Source: Gammaproteobacteria bacterium
GTDB taxonomy: Bacteria; Pseudomonadota; Gammaproteobacteria; GCA-2400775
Length of the DNA: 34,423 nucleotides
Direction of reading: 5' to 3'
NCBI GenBank assembly: GCA_002400905.2
Contig: NVRQ02000067.1
Coordinates: forward strand, 1 to 34,423
Notes under the pieces: generated by a model
What the model was told of the DNA's origin: nothing
The model's database searches: none
What the model saw: the letters and a program-made list of their open reading frames with translations, nothing else
Shown: positions 7,815 to 17,206 of the stretch, one piece after another
Numbering within the stretch: the stretch's first letter is position 1
Layout of the letters: the number at the start of each line of letters is the position of its first letter
Position numbers and translations under genes: made by a program

Positions 7815-9506
7815 TTAATGCACCGAACTAGCCGCACCACGTGAAATTAAATCTTGTGCATTTTCTCGTGCGCTGTCGGTAATTTCGGTACCGGCTAGCA
7901 TGCGGGCAATTTCTTCTAAGCGGTCTGTGTCAGACAATACCGTTACGCTGGTATGGGTCATTTTATTAACAACCGATTTTTCAACTTTGAGTTGATGATG
8001 ACCAAGGGCGGCGACTTGCGGTAGATGGGTGACGCAGAGTACTTGATGGCTGTCACCAACACGGCGTAAGGTTTGACCAATGATTTCGGCGATACTGCCG
8101 CCAACACCAACATCGACCTCATCAAAGACATAGGTGCCGATTTGGTGACGCTTGACGTTGATAACCTGTATCGCGAGGCTGATGCGTGACAATTCTCCAC
8201 CAGAGGCGACTTTTGTCATGGGTGAGAGTTCTTGACCAGGGTTTGCGCTAACTAAAAACTCTATGCGCTCTATGCCGTGCGGGCCATATTGCGTTTCATT
8301 TAGATCATGTAGTGCAATATCAAATACGCCTTCGGGCATGCCAAGTTGTTGCATATTGTTGGTGATTTCTGCGCTGAGTTTTTTGGCGCTGGCTTTACGT
8401 TTTTTACTGATTTTTTTCGCTAGCGCCAAATACGTGTCGCGCGCTTTTTCGATGTCTTGTTCTAGTGTGCCTAATGTTGCACTGTCACTATCGAGTTTAT
8501 CAACAGTGCAACTTAACTCATCTTTCAATGTGAGTAGCGCGCTTGGCTCGATATGATGTTTGCGGGCCAGTGTATGCAGCTCGCTAGTACGGTGTTCAAT
8601 TTGACTGAGTTTTTGCGGGTCATCATCTAGTGAATCAAGGTAGTTTCTTAGTTCGCTGCTCGCTTCTTGTATTTGAATGTTGGCATTTTCAAAGCAAGCC
8701 AGTGCATTCTTAAGATTGCCATCTAGCTCAGAGGCCTTGCTAAGTTGTATGGTGATGGTTGACAGCTCGCCGACGCTGTCGCTATCAATAAACCGCATTG
8801 CGCTATGACAGGCATCACGCAATTCACTGGCATTGGCTAATTGTTTGAGATCGATATCGAGCTGTTCCCACTCATTTTCTTTTAGCTGTGCATGAACGAG
8901 TTCGTCGAATTGGTAACGCAACAAATCGAGCTTGGCTTCGCGTTCTTGTGCGGTTGTTTGCAGGTCGGTTAATTTGCTAACGAGAGTTTGCCATTCTTGA
9001 TGGTACACGCCAACAAGTATTAATTGATCGGCATGGTCTGCATACGCATCAAGGAGTTCACGCTGAACAGAGCCATGCATCATGGATTGATGCGCGTGTT
9101 GTCCGTGTATGTCGATGAGTTTTTCACCGAGTTCACGGAGCCACTGTACTGTGACGGGGCTGCCGTTGATGTAGGCGCGTGAGCGACCGTCGTTATTGAC
9201 GGTGCGGCGTATTTGGCAGCTATTTTCTTCCACGTGCCCTTGGGGTGTATCGACTTCATGATCGGTTAGCCAAGAAATAACATCGGCTTTATTGCTAATG
9301 TCAAAATCGAGCATGACTTCAGCGCGTTTAGCGCCAGGTCGTATGAGGCTGGTATTGGCGCGATCACCCAACGCCAAGCCAATGGCATCGAGTAATATCG
9401 ATTTACCCGCACCGGTTTCACCGGTGATGGTCGTCATGCCGTTAGACAGACTAAGGTCAAGTGTATCGACTAGAACAAAGTCACGAATGTAAAGTTGGGT
9501 GATCAT
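7815..9506 (-). CDS. recN: DNA repair protein RecN
   Basis: MITQLYIRDFVLVDTLDLSLSNGMTTITGETGAGKSILLDAIGLALGDRA; VASGGELSRISLAIQVI; start reset to ATG 9506 overlapping the nadK stop. Confidence 0.97.
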   Translation of the reverse strand: MITQLYIRDFVLVDTLDLSLSNGMTTITGETGAGKSILLDAIGLALGDRANTSLIRPGAKRAEVMLDFDISNKADVISWLTDHEVDTPQGHVEENSCQIRRTVNNDGRSRAYINGSPVTVQWLRELGEKLIDIHGQHAHQSMMHGSVQRELLDAYADHADQLILVGVYHQEWQTLVSKLTDLQTTAQEREAKLDLLRYQFDELVHAQLKENEWEQLDIDLKQLANASELRDACHSAMRFIDSDSVGELSTITIQLSKASELDGNLKNALACFENANIQIQEASSELRNYLDSLDDDPQKLSQIEHRTSELHTLARKHHIEPSALLTLKDELSCTVDKLDSDSATLGTLEQDIEKARDTYLALAKKISKKRKASAKKLSAEITNNMQQLGMPEGVFDIALHDLNETQYGPHGIERIEFLVSANPGQELSPMTKVASGGELSRISLAIQVINVKRHQIGTYVFDEVDVGVGGSIAEIIGQTLRRVGDSHQVLCVTHLPQVAALGHHQLKVEKSVVNKMTHTSVTVLSDTDRLEEIARMLAGTEITDSARENAQDLISRGAASSVH

Positions 9507-10387
9507 CAGCGATTTGGCGTTGTTCCCCACCCTAGCTTGGTGCGTAAGGTACTAAAATGATCATGCTGCTTAGGATGAATTAAATGCGTTCGTTGTTCAC
9601 TTTTTTCGATAATAATGGAGTCGCCATTCATTACATCAATCGTATTTTGGCCATCACAACTGAGTTTGACTGAGTCTAAGTTGGTGTCGGTAATAATGAG
9701 CTCAATCGAACTGTCACCGCTGACCACGATGGGTCGGTGGCTGAGTGTGTGCGGACAAATAGGCACTAACACTACGGCATTGAGTGAGGGGTGTACGATA
9801 GGGCCGCCACCGGATAGCGCGTAGGCGGTGGAGCCGGTTGGTGTCGAGATGATTAATCCGTCAGAACGTTCGGTACTGACAAAGGTACCATCGATAAAAG
9901 TCTCTAGCTCTATCATGCGTGATGAGGCCCACTTATGGACAACAACGTCGTTAAGTGCGTGGGTGATTTGGATGGTTTCACCTTGGCGAATGACGGTGCT
10001 TTTTAATAACGCACGTTGTTCTGATAGATAGTGGCCATCCATGATTTCGTTCAGTCGTTCTATCATGACGCCTGGGGCAATGTCGGCGAGAAAGCCGAGT
10101 CGGCCCATATGAACGCCGAGTAATGGCGTATTAGTATTGCCTAATGCCCGCGCTGCGCCGAGCAAGGTACCATCACCGCCAATGGCCACAGCCAGGTCAC
10201 ATTGCTTCGATAGGTTAGACCAGTTAACGATTTCAGCGGGCTTATCTAATAACTTGGCGGTATCTCGCTCAACAAAAACGATAATGTCGCGTTCTATAAA
10301 ATAGCGATGCAGCGTATTCAGTACGGCGACAACCTCGGGGTCTGATTTTTTTGCGATAAGGCCGATGGTCTGAAATGGCGAAGTCAT
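9506..10387 (-). CDS. nadK: NAD(+) kinase
   Basis: CDLAVAIGGDGTLLGAARALG, RSDGLIISTPTGSTAYALSGGGPIVHPSLNAVVLVPICPHTLSHRPIVV. Confidence 0.97.
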   Translation of the reverse strand: MTSPFQTIGLIAKKSDPEVVAVLNTLHRYFIERDIIVFVERDTAKLLDKPAEIVNWSNLSKQCDLAVAIGGDGTLLGAARALGNTNTPLLGVHMGRLGFLADIAPGVMIERLNEIMDGHYLSEQRALLKSTVIRQGETIQITHALNDVVVHKWASSRMIELETFIDGTFVSTERSDGLIISTPTGSTAYALSGGGPIVHPSLNAVVLVPICPHTLSHRPIVVSGDSSIELIITDTNLDSVKLSCDGQNTIDVMNGDSIIIEKSEQRTHLIHPKQHDHFSTLRTKLGWGTTPNR

Positions 10388-10408
10388 TATTGTTCCTTTT
10401 TACGCAAA

Positions 10409-10441
10409 CTAGCATGTTGGCACCTTAAGGCCAACTGCTAG
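10409..10441. promoter_or_regulatory. Imperfect 33-nt palindrome in the nadK/hrcA divergent intergenic region
   Basis: CTAGCA-TGTTGGC-ACCTTAAG-GCCAAC-TGCTAG; arms pair apart from a single bulged base; 22 nt upstream of nadK start. Confidence 0.5.
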
Positions 10442-10566
10442 CTTTCTCCTAATCCCCTGTTTGGTGCTTGACTGGCCGGATTGCGATTGCTACTGTCGAT
10501 TGGTGCTCTTGTTTAGAGCCTAGGTACTTATGCATTATACGGTGATCTACACCTATATTCCTCATT

Positions 10567-11613
10567 ATGGCAACAGAACTTAGCGATAGAGCCAATGCCT
10601 TATTGAGGACATTGGTTGAATCATATATAAAAGATGGTCAGCCGGTTGGGTCGCGTGCTTTGGCGCGTGGTTCAGGCTTGAAACTAAGCCCAGCAACCGT
10701 TCGTAATGTCATGGTCGACCTTGAAGAGGCCGGTTTAATTATTTCGCCACATACTTCATCTGGCCGTGTTCCGACAGCAAAAGGCTATCGTTTATTCGTT
10801 GATGCCATAGTTTCAGCTGAGCCCATGCCGATTGAAAGTGCGGCGATTGCGGAATTAAAGCGCCAATTTGATAGTGATCAGCCAATGAGCGATCTAATGG
10901 CTTCGGCGTCAGCCATGCTGTCTGGCGTGACCAGTATGGCTAGCGTGGTCATGGTGCCGCGACAGGCGAACAAAAGCCTTAAGCACGTCGAGTTTCTCGT
11001 GTTAGGAGGTGATCGCGTGCTGGTCATTTTGGTGACTAATGATGAAGAAGTGCGCAATCACGTTATTCATACGCCGCGTAAGTTTAGTGCCGCTGAGCTG
11101 CAATACATTAGCAATTATTTAAATCAAACTTTTGCTGGCCAGGAGTTGCCGACTATGCGTGATCAGATTATGTCTGATATGCGTGAAGCCCGGAATGATA
11201 TGGACAGGCTGATGCGTGAGGCGATCGAAATGGCTGATCAGGTGCTTAGCGTCACTGAGCAGGACAGCGTGGAAGATTGTGTTATCTCGGGTCAGACTAA
11301 CCTTATGGCTTATGCTGAGTTATCGAATGTCGATAAGTTGCGCCAGTTATTTGAGGCATTTAACCAAAAGCGCGATATTTTACATGTACTTGATCAGTGT
11401 CTACAAAGCCCAGGCGTGCAAATTTTTATTGGTGAGGAATCGGGCTATCATCCTTTTGATGATGTGAGCGTAGTGACCTCAACTTATGAGCGCGATGGGA
11501 AAATTCTGGGTGTGCTCGGAGTGATAGGTCCAACGCGTATGGAATACAATCGCGTCATCCCTATTGTTGATATTACGGCAAAATTACTCAGTTTGGCCTT
11601 GAATCAGCGCTAA
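10567..11613 (+). CDS. hrcA: Heat-inducible transcriptional repressor HrcA
   Basis: LVESYIKDGQPVGSRALARGSGLKLSPATVRNVMVDLEEAGLIISPHTSSGRVPTAKGYRLFVD. Confidence 0.97.
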   Translation: MATELSDRANALLRTLVESYIKDGQPVGSRALARGSGLKLSPATVRNVMVDLEEAGLIISPHTSSGRVPTAKGYRLFVDAIVSAEPMPIESAAIAELKRQFDSDQPMSDLMASASAMLSGVTSMASVVMVPRQANKSLKHVEFLVLGGDRVLVILVTNDEEVRNHVIHTPRKFSAAELQYISNYLNQTFAGQELPTMRDQIMSDMREARNDMDRLMREAIEMADQVLSVTEQDSVEDCVISGQTNLMAYAELSNVDKLRQLFEAFNQKRDILHVLDQCLQSPGVQIFIGEESGYHPFDDVSVVTSTYERDGKILGVLGVIGPTRMEYNRVIPIVDITAKLLSLALNQR

Positions 11614-11687
11614 ATATCCTTATATTGACCACCAAATCTGGTGACATGTCGGTATTCCGGCCTTAATAGACCTATTTTTCTAAATAA

Positions 11688-12281
11688 ATGGCTAATACGG
11701 GAGTGTTTGTAATGACATCTACACAAGAGGAGCATGGCTCCGCTGCTGAAAATGAGCAGAATGAATCGGTATTGGATCAAGATGAAATTGAGGTGGAGCA
11801 AGATGAAGCCTCAGAAGAAGACGTATTTAATGCCGCTGAGCAACGTATTAACGAGCTTACAGATAGTTTGTTACGTGCGCGCGCTGAAACAGAAAATCTG
11901 CGTCGCCGTGCCGAGCGCGATGTCGCCAATGCGCATAGATATGGCCTTGAGCGTTTTGCTAACCAGCTTTTGCCTATTAGAGACAGCCTTGAATTAGGCT
12001 TGGCAGCAGCTAGCCAGGAAAACGCAACCGTCGACCATGCTAAAGAAGGCATGGAGCTAACGCTAAAGATGTTGACTGATGCGATGGAAAAAGTATCAAT
12101 TATTGAATTAAACCCACTGGGTGAGAAATTTAATCCTGAGCATCACCAAGCCATGCAGATGCAGGAAACGGATGAGGCGGAGCCTAATACGGTACTTGTA
12201 GTGCATCAGAAGGGATATACCTTGAGTGACCGTTTGATGAGACCGGCTATGGTCGTTGTCGCGAAAGCAACGAGCACTTAA
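11688..12281 (+). CDS. grpE: Nucleotide exchange factor GrpE
   Basis: ENLRRRAERDVANAHRYGLERFANQLLPIRDSLELGL...GEKFNPEHHQAMQMQE...VLVVHQKGYTLSDRLMRPAMVVVAK; true start may be the ATG at 11712. Confidence 0.96.
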   Translation: MANTGVFVMTSTQEEHGSAAENEQNESVLDQDEIEVEQDEASEEDVFNAAEQRINELTDSLLRARAETENLRRRAERDVANAHRYGLERFANQLLPIRDSLELGLAAASQENATVDHAKEGMELTLKMLTDAMEKVSIIELNPLGEKFNPEHHQAMQMQETDEAEPNTVLVVHQKGYTLSDRLMRPAMVVVAKATST

Positions 12282-12315
12282 AGAGTAAGCGGTTGTAGAG
12301 GAATAATTTAAAGGG

Positions 12316-12343
12316 CTTGATTTAAGTATTGTTAACCTTATAT
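12316..12343 (+). promoter_or_regulatory. Possible sigma-32-like promoter upstream of dnaK
   Basis: CTTGATT - 13 nt - CCTTATAT versus consensus CTTGAAA / CCCCATNT; partial match only. Confidence 0.3.
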
Positions 12344-12396
12344 AGATAGACATCAGATGCTCAAGAGTGAGCGCAGGTTTATACGGAGAACGAAAG

Positions 12397-14322
12397 ATGG
12401 GCAAAATTATTGGTATTGATTTGGGTACAACCAACTCATGTGTGGCAGTGATAGAAGGTGGCACGCCAAAGGTGATTGAAAACTCCGAGGGTGATCGTAC
12501 GACACCTTCTGTTGTCGCATTTACCGATGATGGCGAAGTATTGGTTGGCCAGTCTGCCAAACGTCAGGCCGTTACCAACCCAACGAATACACTGTTTGCG
12601 ATTAAGCGATTGATTGGTCGCAAATTTGCTGATGACGTAGTCCAGCGCGATATTAAAATGGTGCCTTACAAAATCATTGGTGCGGATAACGGCGATGCTT
12701 GGGTTGAAGCTGGCGGCAAGAAAATGGCCCCGCCTGAGATTGCTGCACGTATCTTGATGAAAATGAAGAAAACGGCAGAAGATTATCTTGGTGAAGACGT
12801 CACTGAAGCTGTGATTACCGTTCCTGCTTATTTTAATGACTCGCAGCGCCAGGCGACCAAAGACGCTGGTAAAATTGCTGGCCTCGAAGTTAAACGTATT
12901 ATCAACGAGCCAACTGCTGCTGCACTTGCCTATGGCATGGATAAAAAACGTGGCGACAGTAAGCTGGCCGTGTTTGATCTGGGCGGTGGTACCTTCGACG
13001 TATCCATCATTGAAATTGCCGAAGTTGATGGCGAGCACCAGTTTGAAGTGTTGTCGACCAATGGTGACACCTTCCTGGGTGGTGAAGATTTTGACTTACG
13101 CTTGATCGACTATCTTGCTGATGAATTCAAAAAAGACAGTGGTATTGATATTCACAATGATCCGCTTGCTCTGCAACGTTTGAAAGATGCGGCAGAAAAA
13201 ACCAAAATTGAATTGTCATCAAGTCAGCAGACTGATGTTAACTTGCCTTACATTACGGCTGATGCTGCGGGCCCGAAACATCTTAACGTTAAGGTGACGC
13301 GCGCCAAACTAGAGTCTCTTGTTGAAGATTTGATTGAGCGCACGATTGAGCCTTGCCGCATTGCATTGGAAGATGCCGGTTTGAGCGCAGCAGAAATCGA
13401 CGATGTCATCTTGGTGGGTGGTCAGACTCGTATGCCTAAGGTGCAAGAGGCTGTGCAAAACTTCTTTGGTAAAGAACCACGCCGTGATGTTAATCCAGAT
13501 GAAGCCATCGCAGTTGGCGCATCGATTCAGGCTGGTGTGCTTGCTGGTGATGTGAAAGATGTGTTGTTGTTAGATGTGACGCCTCTGTCTCTGGGTATTG
13601 AGACCATGGGTGGTGTTATGACTAAGCTAATTGATAAGAACACGACCATCCCAACCAATGCATCGCAAGTATTTTCAACAGCTGATGATAACCAAGCAGC
13701 AGTAACCGTGCATGTATTACAGGGCGAGCGTGAAATTGCATCCGGCAATAAGTCGTTAGGCCGTTTTGATTTGGCTGACATTCCACCTGCACGACGTGGT
13801 ACACCACAAATTGAAGTGTCTTTTGATATCGATGCGAACGGTATTCTTAATGTGTCGGCTAAAGATAAGGCGACAGGTAAAGAGCAGTCTATTATTATTA
13901 AGGCATCGAGTGGTTTGTCTGAAGACGAAGTCGACAAGATGGTTAAAGATGCCGAACTTCATGCGGAAGATGACAAGAAGTTCCATGCATTAGTCGCTGC
14001 CCGTAACAGTGCAGATGCATTAGTTCATGCTACGACTAAAGCAATGGAAGACTTAGGGGATAAGCTTGAAGCCGATGAAAAGACCACTATTGATGCGGCA
14101 GTAGAAAGTTTGCAAGAAGCGATTAAGGGTGATGATATTACTGAGATTGAAGCAAAGACGTCAGCGTTAGGCGAAGCATCAAGCAAAATGGCTGAGCGCG
14201 CTTACGCTGAAAAACAATCAGGTGATGCGGATGTTGAAGCAGCATCAGATACGGGTTCAAGTAATGCCGCTGATGATAATGTTGTTGATGCTGATTTTGA
14301 AGAGGTTGATGACAAGAAATAA
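12397..14322 (+). CDS. dnaK: Molecular chaperone DnaK
   Basis: [22 protein letters not shown]...[13 protein letters not shown]; start reset from 12367 to 12397. Confidence 0.98.
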   Translation: MGKIIGIDLGTTNSCVAVIEGGTPKVIENSEGDRTTPSVVAFTDDGEVLVGQSAKRQAVTNPTNTLFAIKRLIGRKFADDVVQRDIKMVPYKIIGADNGDAWVEAGGKKMAPPEIAARILMKMKKTAEDYLGEDVTEAVITVPAYFNDSQRQATKDAGKIAGLEVKRIINEPTAAALAYGMDKKRGDSKLAVFDLGGGTFDVSIIEIAEVDGEHQFEVLSTNGDTFLGGEDFDLRLIDYLADEFKKDSGIDIHNDPLALQRLKDAAEKTKIELSSSQQTDVNLPYITADAAGPKHLNVKVTRAKLESLVEDLIERTIEPCRIALEDAGLSAAEIDDVILVGGQTRMPKVQEAVQNFFGKEPRRDVNPDEAIAVGASIQAGVLAGDVKDVLLLDVTPLSLGIETMGGVMTKLIDKNTTIPTNASQVFSTADDNQAAVTVHVLQGEREIASGNKSLGRFDLADIPPARRGTPQIEVSFDIDANGILNVSAKDKATGKEQSIIIKASSGLSEDEVDKMVKDAELHAEDDKKFHALVAARNSADALVHATTKAMEDLGDKLEADEKTTIDAAVESLQEAIKGDDITEIEAKTSALGEASSKMAERAYAEKQSGDADVEAASDTGSSNAADDNVVDADFEEVDDKK

Positions 14323-14402
14323 GGTTTTTATTCCTCTTTAACGATAGCGAGACCTTTTCAGGATGTGGGTTTTTCGTTAGGGCAAGGAAAAAATCGTTGA
14401 AT

Positions 14403-14459
14403 AGCCCAAGAGTTCTTTTCAATACCTCATTGAGGGGTATTGAAAAGAATCCTTGGGCT
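14403..14459. terminator. Long inverted repeat between dnaK and dnaJ (terminator/attenuator or structured intergenic element)
   Basis: AGCCCAAG-AG-TTCTTTTCAATACC-TCATTGAGG-GGTATTGAAAAGAA-TC-CTTGGGCT; alternative outer pair AATAGCC / GGCTATTTTT. Confidence 0.6.
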
Positions 14460-14567
14460 GTGAGGCTATTTTTAACACCGCCATAGCGGAAAAGATGCTT
14501 TGTGCTAAGGTCTCGATAGTATTTTATTTAATTAATATAACAACAATAAGGGTGAGGCGCTGAGCGA

Positions 14568-15701
14568 ATGTCTAAACGGGATTACTATGACGTGCTCGGT
14601 GTCGAACGAAATGTCAGTGATGCAGAGTTAAAAAAATCTTATCGTCGTTTGGCGATGAAACATCATCCTGATCGTAATACGGGTGATGCGTCTGCTGATG
14701 CGGAAGGCAAATTTAAAGAAGTGAAAGAGGCCTACGAAGTCCTTAGCGATGCACAAAAACGTGCAGCCTATGACCAGTTTGGTCACGCCGGTCTTGGTGG
14801 TGCGGGCGCAGCAGGCGCCGGTGGGTTTGGCGATGTCTTCGAAGATGTCTTCGGCGATATTTTTGGCGGTGGGCGTGGCGGCGGACGCGGTCATAGTGGT
14901 GCCAATCGTGGTTCTGATCTTCGTTATGACCTAGAGCTCAGCCTTGAAGATGCAGTAGCGGGCACTACCGTTAAAATCCGTGTACCCACTCGTGTTCGTT
15001 GTGGCACGTGTAGTGGGTCTGGCGCCAAGAAAGGTTCTAAAGCCATGACCTGTGAAACCTGTGCAGGACATGGCCAAGTTAGAGTGCAGCAAGGTTTTTT
15101 CTCTATTCAGCAAGCCTGTCCTAAATGTCATGGTAAAGGCACAGTAATTAGCGATCCATGTAATACGTGTCATGGTCAGGGTCGTGTACAAGAAAGTAAA
15201 ACCCTCTCAGTAAAGATTCCGCCTGGTGTTGATGCCGGTGATCGTATTCGCCTTAGCGGTGAAGGTGAGGCGGGTGAACACGGTGGACCAAGTGGTGACT
15301 TGTATGTGCAAGTTCGCGTCAAACCGCATACCTTGTTTACGCGTGATAATGCTGATTTAGTCTGCGATGTGCCTATTGATATCGTGACTGTATCATTAGG
15401 CGGTGAGCTCGAGATTCCAACGCTGACGGGTCGAGTGAGACTGAAAGTACCTGCGGAAACACAGACTGGAAAAGTGTTCCGTCTGCGCGGTAAAGGTGCG
15501 CGTACTGTTCATAGTGATAAGGCGGGTGATCTTCTATGTCACGTTAGCATTGAAACGCCGGTTAATCTTAGTTCCGAACAAAAAGAAATATTGCTGCACC
15601 TACAGCGAACGATGGCTGAAAGTAAGCATGAACACAGTCCCAAGTCTAAATCTTGGCTGGACAGCGTGAAGAAAGTATTTGATGATATTCGTTTCTCCTA
15701 G
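14568..15701 (+). CDS. dnaJ: Molecular chaperone DnaJ
   Basis: J domain with HPD (MKHHPDRN), G/F region, four CXXCXGXG zinc motifs. Confidence 0.98.
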   Translation: MSKRDYYDVLGVERNVSDAELKKSYRRLAMKHHPDRNTGDASADAEGKFKEVKEAYEVLSDAQKRAAYDQFGHAGLGGAGAAGAGGFGDVFEDVFGDIFGGGRGGGRGHSGANRGSDLRYDLELSLEDAVAGTTVKIRVPTRVRCGTCSGSGAKKGSKAMTCETCAGHGQVRVQQGFFSIQQACPKCHGKGTVISDPCNTCHGQGRVQESKTLSVKIPPGVDAGDRIRLSGEGEAGEHGGPSGDLYVQVRVKPHTLFTRDNADLVCDVPIDIVTVSLGGELEIPTLTGRVRLKVPAETQTGKVFRLRGKGARTVHSDKAGDLLCHVSIETPVNLSSEQKEILLHLQRTMAESKHEHSPKSKSWLDSVKKVFDDIRFS

Positions 15702-15861
15702 TGTAGGTTGTCGCTCATTTTGTAATAGTAGAATGCGTCCCATTTTTTGCCAGGTAAGGCGTGAGGCGCAGTCATAGTGGGCCTATGGCGACAACGAGTA
15801 ACGCTGCATGGTGAAAAATGGTGCCATTATAAGTTATGAAATGGGCGACGACCTGCACTAG
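15698..15861. mobile_element. MITE-like 164-nt CTAG-bounded inverted-repeat element (copy 1)
   Basis: Ends CTAGTGTAGGTTGTCGCTCATTT and (reverse complement of right end) CTAGTGCAGGTCGTCGCCCATTT, 20/23 identical; apex CATAG-TGGGC-CTATG; core resembles 22804-22970. Confidence 0.65.
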
Positions 15862-15877
15862 TTTGTGGGAGATTTAG

Positions 15878-16720
<843 letters not shown>

Positions 16721-16728
16721 GTCTGTTA

Positions 16729-16995
16729 ATGAGCCGCGATTATCATCCTATTGATTGTAGCTTGCATGATTACATCGAGATTGCTTGTCTTAAGCAATAT
16801 CAACTAAAGCTTGAGTTAGTAGACTCATCAGAAATTTTTGCTGTCGCCGAAACGACAGAAACTCGCGCCGACAAGTCGGAATGGCTGATTGTGCGTGACG
16901 GCGCGCTTCAGCATAGCGTTCGCCTTGATAGCATCGTTGCCTTTACCCCCCTGACTGAAAATGCCGGTTTTGGCCGTATCGTATTACGTGACTAA
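16729..16995 (+). CDS. rof: Rho-binding antiterminator-like protein (Rof/YaeO family)
   Basis: YHPIDCSLHDYIEIACLKQYQLKLELVDSSEIFAVAETTETRADKSEWLIVRDGALQHSVRLDSIVAFTPL resembles E. coli Rof (YQPINCDDYDNLELACQHHLMLTLEL...RLDKITSF) from memory. Confidence 0.72.
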   Translation: MSRDYHPIDCSLHDYIEIACLKQYQLKLELVDSSEIFAVAETTETRADKSEWLIVRDGALQHSVRLDSIVAFTPLTENAGFGRIVLRD

Positions 16996-17041
16996 TCACT
17001 CTCAAGGCATTGATCTACGTTAACACTTCTTAATGTTGGCA

Positions 17042-17070
17042 TAGACATTAGGGGGGGGGATAGCGTAAAA
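17042..17070 (+). promoter_or_regulatory. Candidate sigma-70 promoter of carA with G8 tract in a 17-nt spacer
   Basis: TAGACA (17042-17047), 17 nt containing GGGGGGGG (17051-17058), TAAAAT (17065-17070). Confidence 0.55.
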
Positions 17071-17145
17071 TTCTCGCTCAATCACGCACGCTGTAAAGCG
17101 CTGGCGTTGCCAGTGTGGTGTTCCTTGGGACATTACACTCTTAGG

Positions 17146-17178
17146 CGGGAGGCGATGGTTCACATCCTCCCGTTTTTT
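17146..17178 (+). terminator. Rho-independent-terminator-like hairpin in the carA leader (attenuator candidate)
   Basis: CGGGAGG-CGATGGTTCACAT-CCTCCCG followed by TTTTTT, 29 nt before carA start; preceded by hairpins CTGGC-GTT-GCCAG and AGTGT..TGTTCC/GGGACA..ACACT. Confidence 0.75.
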
Positions 17179-17206
17179 ATGTCTTGCAGTTTCGTTCGGA
17201 GGTTGA

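Noticed and set aside
7740-7815. CCAGCTAGG...GGCTAGCTAGTAAAGCCAGCG repeats downstream of recN as a third CTAG element
   Set aside because: Contains CTAG motifs and a short CTGGCT/AGCCAG stem, but lacks the length, core and apex of the two CTAG-bounded elements; may just be a weak recN terminator.
12436-13038. 200-aa minus-strand ORF within dnaK
   Set aside because: Shadow ORF of dnaK; long antisense frames are common in highly expressed, codon-biased genes.
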